Shown: one piece after another, positions 24,590 to 35,592 of the stretch
Layout of the letters: every line of letters starts with the position of its first letter
How positions within the stretch are numbered: position 1 is the first letter of the stretch
Assembly: GCF_002078875.1 (NCBI RefSeq)
Contig: NC_034412.1
Coordinates: 32,063,552 to 32,127,551 of the forward strand
DNA length: 64,000 nt
Reading direction: 5' to 3'
From: Numida meleagris
Lineage: Eukaryota; Chordata; Aves; Galliformes; Numididae
The notes under the pieces: model-generated
Database searches by the model: none
Told to the model about the DNA's origin: nothing
What the model saw: only the letters and a program-made list of their open reading frames with translations
Made by a program: the position numbers and the translations under genes

Positions 24590-25560
24590 CAAGTTGCATT
24601 TGGCTGTAGATTAACAATGTGATTCCATATAATGAAGATGGTTGTTTGGTGCAGTGGCAATTTTCCATTGCTGACATGCAATGTCAACAGTTCTGACAAA
24701 GCTATAAGGACAATGTTTAAATGTGCTACATCTGGCTGGGACTGCTGCCAGGTTATTAACAGCCCCATTAAAATTACCTGCAGAGAACTGCTTTGGTAGA
24801 AGAGAATGTAGAATGCTGTTTCCCCTGCAACCATCTACCCAGACATAATAGCAGTCCAGTAGCACACGCTCATAATCATACAGTGTTGTGATAGCAGAAG
24901 CAGCTTTTTTACAGTTTTATTTTGATGAGGGAATCATTTATAGCTTTAATTGTATTGAATCTAATTCTTGTGGCCTCACTCAGGCAAATATTCCATTGAA
25001 GTCAATGACAATTTTACCTTAGGGTGGAGTTACAGCAGTAACAGATGATTTTATTAATGATACTTCTAATAAAAATACTCTAACGACGTATGTATATATC
25101 TGAGTATTATTTGAAGTTACATGCAGATGTCCTTTTAATTATCCTTCTTTCTTTTCTTTCCTCGTGAATGACTGTGTAACGCTCTCAGTGAAGCGTACGT
25201 AACATGAAAAGGTTTTAAGGCATTTTTCTGAGTAAAAGGGCCATGCTGCCCCAGAGGACACTGCAGAAGGCACAGCACATTTTCTGATGAAACTCCACCA
25301 TTCCTTTGGAATGCATAGGGAGCACTTGCCAGTATAATGACAAATGGGCATGTGATCCCAGCTGTCTATAAGCAGTTCTTAAACAATCCCTCTAAGTTTG
25401 GTACTTGTATGCTGGAGAAGATTCTCGCACCCTCTCTCTTCCCAATCCGTACAGCATTTGCATAATTTACTTCAGAGCTCAGTCTCTTTGTATGTATTTG
25501 AATGATCTCTGCATGCAGAATAATCCTACAGAATAATCTGTCAGCTGCCTCCCTGCCAGC
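24590..25560. promoter_or_regulatory. Possible conserved regulatory block
   Basis: The block has balanced composition compared with its AT-rich flanks. It carries words typical of developmental enhancers: CATTAAAATTACC near 24766, ATTTGCATAATTTAC at 25456, and TTATTAATGATA near 25051. No repeat other than the short palindrome at 24971-25047 is seen. Conservation cannot be judged from one sequence. Confidence 0.25.
24971..25047. repeat. Fragment resembling an old amniote palindromic repeat
   Basis: CTCACTCAGGCAAATATTCC is followed by CATTGAAGTCAATG (6-bp arms around AG), then a decayed ATTTTACCT arm and GGAGTTACAGCAGTAAC. I recall a family common in turtles, crocodiles and birds with a core like CTCAGGCAAAACTCCCATTG, a matching inverted arm, and GAGTTACACCAGTGTAAC. 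The match is partial and from memory. Confidence 0.4.
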
Positions 25561-26421
25561 CATCCATACAGCTTATGGGGACCACGGCTTGTGACAAGGG
25601 TACCTGAGCATGTGCGTCAGTTAGCTGTTGTCCTGGCATTATGGCTGTGCTGGGAACACTGCAGAAATGCTGACTGCTCTGGGCATGGCTTCGGACACTT
25701 CTCGTCCCTTCTGGCAACAAGTGTGATCTTCAGAATGACTTCAGGGGTAGTTCATAATGTGTAGTGAGAAAAGGAGCCCAAATGTGAGTGTGTTTGCTTA
25801 TTATGGCTATATGATTAATGGTGTTGATAAAAAGCTAGGGGCGTTTCACATCTGATTATAGCTCTATTCTCTGGGATGCTGTAGCAAGTAAATTCATTTT
25901 TTTGCAGCCTGAAGAAAGGTGGGAGTCTGAGTGTTTTTGTGTCAGAGTGCAAAGGCTTTAGTCTTGTGTCCTTCGTGCGTCAGCTTCCTGAACAAATGGA
26001 AGAATTTTCAAAAAAACTGGGACAATTCAAGGGTTCTTGACATTTATTACACATGGAACTTTCCACATGTGGCAGAAGTAGATGACTAAGTTTAGATCGA
26101 GCAGTATGACTTAATGTCTGTTGTGCCATATGTTTATCCTGCTGCTGCCATATGAGGGAAGGGGGATGTGGAGTAGCCTGACCTCATTCTGGTTCTGGCT
26201 GTGCCTGTAACTCCTTGGGGCTATTGCAGCCACACAGAGAATTCTCGTTCTGCTGCCCCACATAACAGGCGGATAAAAAGCAGGTCTCTGACAAGACCTG
26301 CAGCAAAGGGAATGAAGTTTTGCCTATGAATTCCACATATAAGTCTTCCATAGATACTCTCTAACATTTACTGCTTCTTTTAAAAATACAATTATTGTAT
26401 TATATTTTCACTACTGTGATA

Positions 26422-26482
26422 TGAGTCACAGCAGTATACATAAGTTATGTATATATTTTGTAGGCCGTAAGAATATGAGTCA
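26422..26482. promoter_or_regulatory. Pair of AP-1 (TGAGTCA) sites
   Basis: ATATGAGTCACA occurs twice, with TGAGTCA at 26422-26428 and 26476-26482, 54 bp apart (about five helical turns). AP-1 (Fos/Jun) binds this word. No gene context is known. Confidence 0.3.
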
Positions 26483-26663
26483 CACATGAACAGAGTAACG
26501 GACATGAAGAGATCTGTGCAAAGACAAAGGGTAAATTTTATTTATGTAAATTTATATAAATTTCACTTTTCCTTTAAGCTTGTCTATAGCATATAAAGGA
26601 TGTTCTGTGCTTTGGAAGTAAGCACTTTTAAGCTGTTAAGAAAATTGTTTACGAGAGTAGTGA

Positions 26664-26846
26664 GGTACCTGGCACAGACTGCCTAGAGAAGCTGTGGATG
26701 CCGCATCTCTGGAGGTGTTCAAGATGAGATTGGATGTGGCCCTGGGCAGCCTGATCTAGTGAGTGGCAGCCCCCCCCCCCCATGGCAGGGGGTTGAAACT
26801 AGATGATCTTAGGGTCCCTTCCATCCTAAGCCGTTCTTTGATTCCC
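26664..26846 (+). mobile_element. CR1 LINE, short 3' tail
   Basis: GGCACAGACTGCCTAGAGAA, then GCTGTGGATGCC and GGAGGTGTTCAAGATGAG, followed by CCTGGGCAGCCTGATCTAGTG and AACTAGATGATCTTAGGGTC, match the CR1 ORF2 end and 3' UTR. A homopolymer of 12 C (26770-26781) sits where the consensus has a short C run. The copy ends near CCGTTCTTTGATTCC at 26846. Confidence 0.93.
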
Positions 26847-29213
26847 AGTGTACCCACAAAAATCTCTTAACACAATGGTTTCTGAATGTTTCTGTAACTT
26901 CCTTGTAATTTCACTGTGTTCATTGCTTCACACTTTCACTCACCTTACTCTCTGGTGGTAGCGCAGAAGTTAGCAACATAGGCGTGCTGACTGAACCATA
27001 AAGGTTAGAAGGGGGAGTGTAAATCTCACAGCTACTCTTTCTTAATTTGTCATTTGTTTTGTTCATCTACTGAGATAGGCCTCGGTCTTTCAATCCAGTT
27101 TGAGAGAAAAAATATCAAAAAAATAATGTAGTAAAAAATCTTTCTGTCCCACCTATGCGAAGAAGATCCAGTGACTGAAGATCTAATGGAGATCTACACA
27201 CAGAATATTGATACAGAGTCACCGTCTAGTTGAAATGAGGGACTAGTTCCATAGCATATTATGGAAAGATCTATTTTTAGATGACTTCATGGACTTGCAT
27301 CTATTTATACTATCAGCTTAGTCTCGTACTTTCAATGGAAATATCTTTTACTTAGGCTGTGTTAGAACTAGGAAATTACGTTATTTAAATTGAAAAACTA
27401 AATAAAAACGTTATGCTGCTATTTTACTCTAACTTGCCACTGATTTTCTCATTTGAAATGGAAATAGTCTACTGCAGCCAATTTTATTTTCAGATTCTAG
27501 TATTTAGATTAAATTATTTTGATATTTCCTAAAACCAGAAGAACTTTAATTTAGGACAGAGAAGGAGAAATCATTCATGTGCGTCTCAAGTATGTTTTGG
27601 TTATCTGTGTTTTTATTGAACGCATTTGTATAGGAATTAATATTTGAGACAAATCTGATTAAATAATTTTTCTAGGCACAGATATATAAAGAGTATTGAA
27701 AGTTCATTTTTTTTTTAATTCCATAGAATTTGAGATTGTCTCCAGTATTCACCCAAAAGTATGGTCAAATTAAGTTGCTTAGGAGTACTGTACTTGGCAG
27801 ATACCATAGTGCCTGTGTTTAGATACTCTTCATCATAACTGCTTCATGACGGATATATAAGAGAAATGATACCAGTCCTATTAGTATACTGCTATCTACA
27901 GTCAGATGATTCTTTTCTTTAAAAGTTAATGCTGTCTCTATTTTTCATAGTAGATCAGAGATCATTTTTATTTTTTTTTTCTATCCTTTCTCAGATACTG
28001 ATAAATAATGATGTCTCTTGCATTTCAGGATTCTATTGTAGTTTCAGCTGTCTTTTTCTTTTTTTTGAAAGAGTTTGACGCTTTGAGCTTTCTTTTCTTT
28101 GTCTTTTCCTTTCACTTTTTGCTACTTAGCTTTTATTTAGTTTTGTACCTTGCCTCATTTTGTTCCTTTTCATCGACATTACTGTTTTTATTTACTTTCT
28201 TTTCTAAGATTGTCTTTTCACTCTAGTGGCCATGCCAGGTAATAGGCTTAAGTCAAAGCTCATCTTGCTTGGTCCGGACCCATGCATTCTTAGGGCTGGT
28301 AACATGCAGATATCCTTGTGTTTAGTATTCACTTGCTGCCTAAAAATCTTAGGTGTCCTTGTGGAAAGAGGTGCTTAAAACCCTCTAAAATGTTACATGA
28401 AGTTTCCTCAAGGCCAGATGATGATATGTCTAGTAGCAGCCATGCAGGGAGCTGTGTTCTTTCAGCCTGTAGGACTTCGATCTTGGCCTCATGCTACGGT
28501 GTTGACTAAGTCTGACTTTGTGGTTGTCTAAAGACAATGCCTTACTTAGTGTGTGTTTGTAAAATGGGCTAAAACTTTGTATAATACTTAGACAAAGTAT
28601 TTTACCATCTGAGGTATCCTCTTTTTCCATGAATTTCAATGCCGCAAGCCTCTGAATTACAGAGAGTTACAGGAGAAACCTCTTTTTCTCTAGCTCTGAA
28701 ACAGAGTCCAGGTAGAAGTCTTGCTCAGCATTTATTTTATCACCTGTTTGTTTACTTGCCTCCTCCCTCATTCTTGTGCCTGCTTTTCTCAACAGTTGCT
28801 CTGACTTCATCCTTGCTTCACTCTTGCCTTTTCTTTTCTTCCCCTTGTCCTTTTTTCCCTTTTGGTCCTTATAAAAAGACTCCCATTTTGCCTTTCCAGC
28901 CACCGTATCTCAAGTATCAGACTTAGGTATGTAAAGTCTCTGTAATGTTATTTGAACAACGAACGTTCCCAGGAATTATATGAATATATAATTTCTAGTT
29001 GTTGGTTGTAAGAAAAATACTATGAATAGTGGTGGGACCCAGACATATTTTTGCGTAAGTTTCCTTACCAGGTCATTTTATAACTAGTAATATTTGTGAA
29101 AGTAATGAGCATGCAGCCGAAGATCAGTTCTTAGAAATGCGGTTCACAAAGAACTGTCAAGCAAATTTGATGCCTAATTTGGAGTTAAATTAAATGGAAG
29201 GTTAATAAATTAA

Positions 29214-29247
29214 TCTACTAATATATATATTCTACTAATATATATTT
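29214..29247 (+). repeat. 17-bp tandem duplication
   Basis: TCTACTAATATATATAT at 29214-29230 is followed directly by a copy at 29231-29247 that differs at one base. Confidence 0.8.
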
Positions 29248-29965
29248 TCCACTTTTTAAAACATACAGGGAAAAAAAGACATTTAGGAAAACAGTTGGCA
29301 AAGTGAACTGAAAATACAGATTGGTTGTGTATCTAGAAATCATTTCCATAAAAGCAGAAAGGCTATGAGAAGGACCCTCAACGTTAATAGATAAATAATA
29401 GCTTAAAATATACAATTAGGTTTAATACCTGAAGAGGAAATTTAAGCTAACAGGCAAAGGCAATCACATCATGGAGGTAAGGAAACGTAGGGATGAAATG
29501 AGAACTGTTAATGTTTGAGTTGTGTTAGACTTCATAAACGAAACTGAGATATTAATAGCCTTGAGGAACTCTAGACATTTCTGGCAGTCCAAGATTCTGG
29601 AGTAGTCATTTCAGTGATAGAAGGAAGAAAAATCCTAATGAATTTTAAGATAGGTTTTGATGTGCCTACCTCAATTCCAGTGTAGAGCATCCACTTATCT
29701 TACTCCTTTTAAAACTTTTCCAGATAACCCATATCTGTCTTCTGCATATCTAGTCTTTGAAATTAAGGCATCAGACTTGCATATTGCAATTTATGTTCAC
29801 TGGACTCTTCCTCTTTCTTTTAACACTGTTATGAAAGAGAAAAGCAAGAAGTAAAACTAAACAGATGGCAGGCAAGCAATGAATGCAAGTTAGGAAGGAA
29901 TTTATTTGCATGTGAAAGGTACATATATACGAACAACAATTTTCATGAACTGCTTCTTCCCCCAG

Positions 29966-30034
29966 TGTGGCCTCAGCCCTGCTGTGATTCATGTTTCCTG
30001 GGATTCCTCCTCCCCTTCTTTTGTGTGTCTAATG
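29966..30034 (+). other. Exon-like segment, 69 nt
   Basis: GAACTGCTTCTTCCCCCAG, ending at 29965, is a strong splice acceptor. TCTAATG at the end of the segment is followed by GTAAGT at 30035-30040. The 69 nt are a multiple of three and are open in two frames. The frame starting at the first base gives a peptide with the stretch SPAVIHVSWDSSSPS. I assign no family; the segment is pyrimidine-rich and could be a chance product of that bias. Confidence 0.17.
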
Positions 30035-32210
30035 GTAAGTCCACAGCTGAGCAATTCTTTATTCTCCAAGCCTGTATTTGCAATGAGAGATATGAGCATT
30101 GAATCCCATGCTGCTAAAATTCCATTATTGCCTTCTATATTTCAAGTCACATTACCAAAATATAGTATCAGCATCTGGATTTTTTTTTCCCCCTTATGCT
30201 CACCATAGTATGATTCTATGATAATAGACTTAAGACCTCCCAAGGTCAAGCTTGGAGTCATGACCCATGCCCCAGAGCGGCAGCTAAGAATCATAAAAGG
30301 TCAATTCCATTGGCCTGCTGTCTAGGTGGTTTCTTGGTGTTAATACGTTACCATGCGTCAAGTGGATTTTTGTATAGGATTTTAGTGTGAGTTACATGAT
30401 ACCCAGCTATCGTGAAAGTAATTTTCACAATAATTCAGTATGTGACAAAACTATATTGCTTACCAAGTACAATTATCTACAATGGATATAACAATTCAGG
30501 ACAGCTGAATGTAACTTCTACTTTTTCAGCACTTAACTGCTCCATATAGGGACAAAAATTTTACACCTATTTCTTTTCACTCTGCTCCTCTCCCACACTG
30601 CCTTGGTCTCTGCAGAAGGCCTTCCTGCCTTAGGTGTTAACTGAGTCTTACCTCGCTCATGCCTGTGTGTGGTCCTTCAGCGGTATTCACTTTGCTGGTT
30701 TAGGTCTACCTCTTTTTCACAGGTGCACCTCACTCTTTGGTGACATCTCCTCTTACATGTCCATCAACAGGTTTCATCATCTTCCCTGTCAATCAGGCTT
30801 ACAACTTCTGTGTCGATTTTGACACCTCTCCTTCCAGAACAAGCTGTTGCTCCATCATGTTCCTTTTCTCTTTCTGACTCCATCTTCCCTTTCCTATTTC
30901 TGTAACTGGAACTGTTGCTGAGGTTTTCACCTTCTACCTCAAGCACTGAAAGTCTAATGCCAGCTTGGATTCTCTGTATTTGTTCAAAAGTAGCCAGGAA
31001 ACCCCTCTCCCCTGGGGCTGACTCATATTCCTGCCCTGTGAGCAGATTTTTTCTCCCACATCTTCCACAATTAACTTCCATGGAAGTTGTACTACAGAAC
31101 TGAAAACTGGCAGCAGAGGGCAGAGTCAGAGGCACTCTGACTGTTTCCTAAATCTGTCAAGTAGATACAGTAAATCCTTTAAGATGTCCATACAGGTTGA
31201 GTGCTCTTCATGAGTGGTGAGAGTTAGCATGCGTTACTGCCCATTGCAGGGGAAATGAGATCCGTTACAGGATCACCTGATCAGCTGCTCTGCAAAATGT
31301 GATTACTTGATTAAGTGTTTTAAGATTATGCCCACCCAGTGGGCTGAAGTAGTACATTTCATTATTCAAGGTTAAACAATAGCAGCTGCCACAAACCTGA
31401 TTTCTGATGCTTGTGGTGGAGAGCCTCAGTGCTTGCAGTGTGCTTGTGTAATGCTGCCATAAGTGGTATGGGGCGATTTGGTATTAGGCCACCGTTATGG
31501 CCTGAAGCAGCAAATGTGTATGATTCCCCTGAGTTATTTCTGCTACCGTTATGGTGTTCTATGACTATGCGTAGTAATTACTCTTCACTCCAACTAGTAA
31601 TTCTCCACTTTATATACTAATAGTCAGCACACGCCTATTTTCAGGGGAACTGCCTCTTTATAGTGAGATTTTACAGTAGCTCCATAACTGTGCTTCCCAA
31701 GAGACATAGTGTTACATTGGCTGCTATGATGGAGTCCAGAACTCAGAAATGTATTTTGCTTATTGAACTTCTGTTTATTGCTTATGAAACTATTTCAGAA
31801 AATTGCCATGGACTATAAAACTTTGCCCAAAAAGTTACTACTCTAGTTCTGTAAGGTCCTGCCTTCCAAAATTCACTTCTTGTTGGTTTCAGGATGTATT
31901 AAATTATTGTTCATCCTTATTTGAGTGGTTTAAAAGGTTGAGAACTACAAGATTATGGATGTTGTGGTTTTTTCCCATGTCTCTTCTTTATTGCCTTTTT
32001 TTCTTTGTTATCTCTCCCCTTCTTAAAGTCTTAGTGTAATCCTCACCCTGTTCTACAGGGAACTAAATACAAACAGTTCCCTTGACAATAGTTAGTACAG
32101 GAGTCCATAAAGAACTGGCGCAAAATTAAAGAAGAAGCAGGGAAATTTCTATTAAAATGCATTACTTAAGCTATGGATGTACACAGCATAATTATGCCTG
32201 GGTCACTCCC

Positions 32211-32253
32211 TTGATATAACTTCAGTGAAGTTAACTGGAGATATTTCTTATCA
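32211..32253. repeat. Possible old amniote repeat fragment
   Basis: TTGATATAACTTCAGTGAAG and TTAACTGGAGATATTTC resemble the ACTTCAGTGGAGTTACTCC-like core of an old repeat seen across reptiles and birds. The match is short and from memory. Confidence 0.25.
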
Positions 32254-33052
32254 ATAACTAAAAGTTAACTGCCGGTAAGACCCCTTGATCCTTTTGTGTC
32301 CTATTTTTATTTTACTCTTTGTGTGTATGAGTGTTTTTTCCTTCCCTGTCATTCATTGTTGCTGTTTTAGAGACAGTGATGCAATGATAAAGACTAACAG
32401 CAATGTTCACAGCAGGGAACCACTTGCAAATGAAGGTGCTTTTTATCAAGCAAAGGTGCTTCTGTGACCCCAGTTAGCTGTGTGCTGGTTGCTCTGAGGA
32501 CCAAGTTCCAGCACTGGAGATGTTCCTGACATTTGGGAACTGAGTCTGAATAGTGAAAGAATGAACGTGTGTGTGTTGGGGCACAACTGTTCACATTAAA
32601 CCACTTATTTACAGCAGTGAGCACACGCATGGTGTATAATACTGCTACGTTACAAATAAACACTTAATACACTTAAAACATTTATACCTATATTTTGCAT
32701 ATGTGGTTTCTTTTTGGACATTTCAAATCTAGCTGCTCGAGAATCATCTTAAACGTGAAGTATTGTCAGCTAGAGCTGTCTGGTAAATAGGAAATCTGCT
32801 TTCTGGATCTTTTAGTCGGGAATTTAGTTTATTTCTCTTCTTATATATATTCAAATCCATAATTATAAAACATAAATATTCAGAAACTCTGGAATAATTT
32901 TAATGCTGGTATAAAATATGTGTTATATAATATAAATATATACATGTTTGTGATTGCAAGATAGAAAACAGTTTTGACAAAATTTCTAAAGTTGGAAGAA
33001 CTGTTTTACATGATGCATATCACAATTTTTCATTCTGTGTATCACACTATTG

Positions 33053-33069
33053 TGTATACAATGTATACA
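33053..33069. repeat. Duplicated TGTATACA palindrome
   Basis: The 8-bp self-complementary word TGTATACA occurs twice, separated by one A. Confidence 0.6.
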
Positions 33070-34547
33070 GTGTATCCATATATAGGTGTATAATAAAACA
33101 AAGGGAAGAAGAAGCTTTTAATGGTGCGATGATTTTAGTTCTCATTTCTCAATTAGTTTCACATCATGTGAGAGAAAATGTCTGTTTTTTGACAGAAGCA
33201 TGGAAAATGTACTTCTAGCCTAGACTTGCTTATGTCCAGAAACTAGTGGAAAACAGGATGGAACAATGAAGACATGATGTGGCTTAATTCTGTATTCCTG
33301 TAGAGCCTTGAATCATTTGGACATGATTTCTGTTTAATTTTTTTGCTGCTTCAAATGAGAATGAAGAATTCCTCCCTGTAGTTAAAATGTTCTGGATGAG
33401 CAGGTGTTTCAGTCAGAACTGCAAGCTGATTTGACTTCCTGGAATTTCAACTGTTGAGGCACAGGGGAAAATGTTTAAAAAGTGCTGGCAACAGTAAGCA
33501 TCTAGGTCATTATTTCAGATTATTGTTCTTTGTGGAAATGTTTGGTTCATTGGCTGTGGTTCCATTTTCTGCTATCTGTGTGGCTTGAGGAGGTCATTTT
33601 GTGCCCAGAAAGTTCTCTTCTAAAACTCTTTTGTTTGCTAACTCCATGGAAGAATAGTTTAGAAGCAAAAAATAAGAGTATGTCAGATGGAAGTTAACCT
33701 AAATGGAGTGATACCCATAAGCTAAGTATCTGCCCTTAAGTCCGTTGTTTAGAAGTCATCCAGCATTTTCATATATTTCAAGGGGAAGTTCAGATGGTCT
33801 TTAAACCCTGCAACACTTTACTAACTGAAGTGTAAAGCTGCAAGGCAGTAACCAAAGCACTTTTAAAAAATTGCACTCTTAAGAAAAATGAAATGCTACA
33901 AAAATTTTATAGCTAAAAGTTGTTCTATGTTGATTTTGAAAGTTCAGATGCTGTAAACTTAACTGTTTGCATTCAAGCAGTCATAGAGATTCCACTATTA
34001 ATATTGAACGTTTCTTTTCATGCTGATGAAGTGAGGTGTGTTCTTGATGCTACTTGTGATCAGGTAGCTCAGCATTTATCATTGCCGTTGTACAAAACCT
34101 TTTGTTCTATTTCTGGATCAGCTAGAGTCTGAGTGTTTTAACTAGCACCACTGAGGAGCTTCACAAGAGGAAACAGAATGGCTGGAGTACAGAACAGAAC
34201 ATGATACTGATCTCTTATCGCTCATATTAATATTTCTTTGGTGTTTTTAATTCATAAAATCTTTTTGAAGCATGAAGAGAAAACTTGGAAATTATTGGCT
34301 AGTCTAGAAAATTATCTATGATGGGAAATGTGTACAGACAAATCTTCTATGCCTGAGCAGCCTCCTAGATGCATTTTGAAAAAGAACTTATGTGTTTATG
34401 TTTAAAAGTTAATAGCTTTTCTGAAGTTAATAACCTTATTTCTGTTTCTAAACTGAAGATTCAATTTAATCAGTTTTATAACTGGGATTGCCTAAGCTTT
34501 TCCTATTAATTTTTTTTGCCAAAGAAAAGCATTTAAGGTGTCCATCA

Positions 34548-34580
34548 GAAAACAAACAAAAAAAACAACAAAGAAAAAAC
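34548..34580 (+). repeat. A-rich (AAAC)n tract
   Basis: Short A runs are separated by single C or G residues. Confidence 0.75.
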
Positions 34581-34736
34581 ATAAAAGAGCAAATATGATA
34601 CAAAAGTTTTGATTTCAGTCTAAGCCTTTAACAGAATGCATATTCATCTATCTAGTTCAGGCTGATATGAAATGATATATTAGCTACTTCACCTGATACT
34701 GTTAAGATATCTCATGATATCCTGTTGTATGGGAAC

Positions 34737-34747
34737 TGCTGAGTCAT
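34737..34747 (+). promoter_or_regulatory. NF-E2/AP-1 (MARE-like) site in LTR
   Basis: TGCTGAGTCAT matches the NF-E2 consensus YGCTGASTCAY exactly. NF-E2, Nrf and small Maf proteins, and AP-1, bind such sites. Its place near the LTR 5' end is that of a U3 enhancer. Confidence 0.5.
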
Positions 34748-34799
34748 GGCCTGAACCACTGATTGAGCACCTGGAGGAAAGGCCCAGTCAGCCCTGGGA

Positions 34800-34826
34800 G
34801 CACAGGTGAGGGCAATTCACCTGTGC
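34800..34826. repeat. Inverted repeat, 10-bp arms, in LTR
   Basis: GCACAGGTGA (34800-34809) and TCACCTGTGC (34817-34826) are perfect reverse complements around a 7-nt loop. Each arm contains a CAGGTG E-box. Confidence 0.85.
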
Positions 34827-34833
34827 AACCAGA

Positions 34834-34858
34834 AGGGGTGGAGCCTGGCTCCACCCCT
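34834..34858. repeat. 25-bp palindrome in LTR
   Basis: AGGGGTGGAGCC (34834-34845) and GGCTCCACCCCT (34847-34858) are perfect reverse complements around a single T. The arms hold CACCC/GGGTGG words of the kind bound by KLF/Sp1 factors. Confidence 0.9.
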
Positions 34859-34868
34859 CTTAGGCCTC

Positions 34869-34876
34869 ATTTAAGG
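34869..34876 (+). promoter_or_regulatory. TATA-like core element of LTR
   Basis: ATTTAAGG lies immediately after the palindromes. It is an acceptable variant TATA element about 25-30 bp ahead of a plausible start region. Activity is not known. Confidence 0.35.
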
Positions 34877-34895
34877 GCTGACTGCCCCTGAGGAA

Positions 34896-34915
34896 GGATC
34901 TCTGCCTGGAGATCC
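34896..34915. repeat. Inverted repeat, 7-bp arms, in LTR R region
   Basis: GGATCTC (34896-34902) and GAGATCC (34909-34915) pair perfectly around TGCCTG. If transcription starts just after the TATA-like box, this hairpin would lie near the 5' end of the RNA. Confidence 0.8.
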
Positions 34916-35568
34916 CTCCTTGGTGGGAGCCTTTTCCTGCGAGCCCCAAATCTTCCGATCCGGGTGAGCGCTGTATTTTCCTTCCACCTTTTGTAACGCT
35001 GTTTCCATTGCGTTAGTCCTGCTTATCGCTACACCTGTTTTCAATTGCCTTCTCTGTGGAGAGCGCTCCTTGAGTATATGAGACGGCTGATCATGCTCAC
35101 CTTGCCTGAAGTACAGAAAAGACTTGGTGAGTCGAAGTCAATGCTGCCCAGAGTCTCAGGATCCCCTGTGACAGCTTGAATTCAAAAAGAAATGAAACTC
35201 TGATGCTTCCTGTGTGATCTCTCCCTTCGGAGGGATAGAAACTTTGTTCAGATAGAATTAAAAAGCAGAGTAATTATTCTAGAATAAAACATTTTTTTAT
35301 CATTGGAATAGAGTATCCACATGGGGGAGTTATATCAGCATAGCTACGGCACTGTAATTATTCTGTTAAAGTGAGGCCAGTTAAATTCTTCTTGTAGCTA
35401 AACCCCAATATGACCTGTTACCACAAGTGGGAAGAAAGGGAATCAAGCAGGTTCATTGGGCTCTTCAACACCTCCCACATAACACCTTCAACACCTTCAA
35501 ATAAAAACTGTAATTCTGGTTTGGATAAGAACAGCAGTGAATGAAATAAAGTGAAACACAGAAGCTGC

Positions 35569-35592
35569 TTCTTCTTCTTTTTTTTTTTTTTT
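35569..35592 (+). repeat. (CTT)n/T15 tract
   Basis: Three CTT units run into 15 consecutive T. Confidence 0.85.

Larger units (their letters stand above)
21879..26663. other. Unique non-coding interval
   Basis: No exon or RNA gene is recognised. It holds a G-quadruplex motif at 23510, an old-repeat-like palindrome near 24990, and a block at about 24590-25560 with mixed composition and many transcription-factor-like words that may be conserved regulatory DNA. Two AP-1 sites lie near 26420-26482. Confidence 0.55.
26847..34722. other. Unique AT-rich non-coding interval
   Basis: No recognised gene is seen. Pyrimidine-rich plus-strand stretches lie at 27990-28230 and 28690-28880. Small tandem repeats and AT-rich palindromes lie at 29214-29247, 32870-32945 and 33053-33069, and an A-rich (AAAC) tract at 34548-34580. 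The 123-codon minus-strand frame at 30764-31135 lacks an ATG at its 5' end and has no recognisable domain. Confidence 0.55.
34723..35173 (+). mobile_element. Solo LTR of an avian endogenous retrovirus
   Basis: The segment runs from TGTTGTATGGGAACTG to CAGGATCCCCTGTGACA, about 450 bp, with TG...CA ends and imperfectly complementary termini. It is richer in GC and CpG than its surroundings and has LTR organisation: an upstream NF-E2/AP-1 site, strong inverted repeats, a TATA-like CATTTAAGG at 34869-34876, then GGCTGACTGCC, which could be the start region. No obvious target-site duplication is seen (TATCC before, GCTTG after), so the ends may be off by a few bases or the duplication has decayed. 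No retroviral genes flank it. I recognise it as an avian LTR type but cannot name the subfamily; an ERVL-like element is my best guess. Confidence 0.65.

Noticed and set aside
30208..30226. TATGATTCTATGATAA, like a CR1 3' terminus
   Set aside because: Neighbouring sequence on either side does not match the CR1 3' UTR; probably coincidence.
30764..31135. 123-codon minus-strand frame with CxxC and acidic segments
   Set aside because: It begins with GTG rather than ATG, matches no family I know, and lies opposite a pyrimidine-rich strand, which favours long Glu/Lys/Arg-rich chance frames.
34723..35173. Possible CpG-island promoter of a host gene
   Set aside because: The TG...CA ends and inverted repeats fit a solo LTR better, and no downstream exon is seen.
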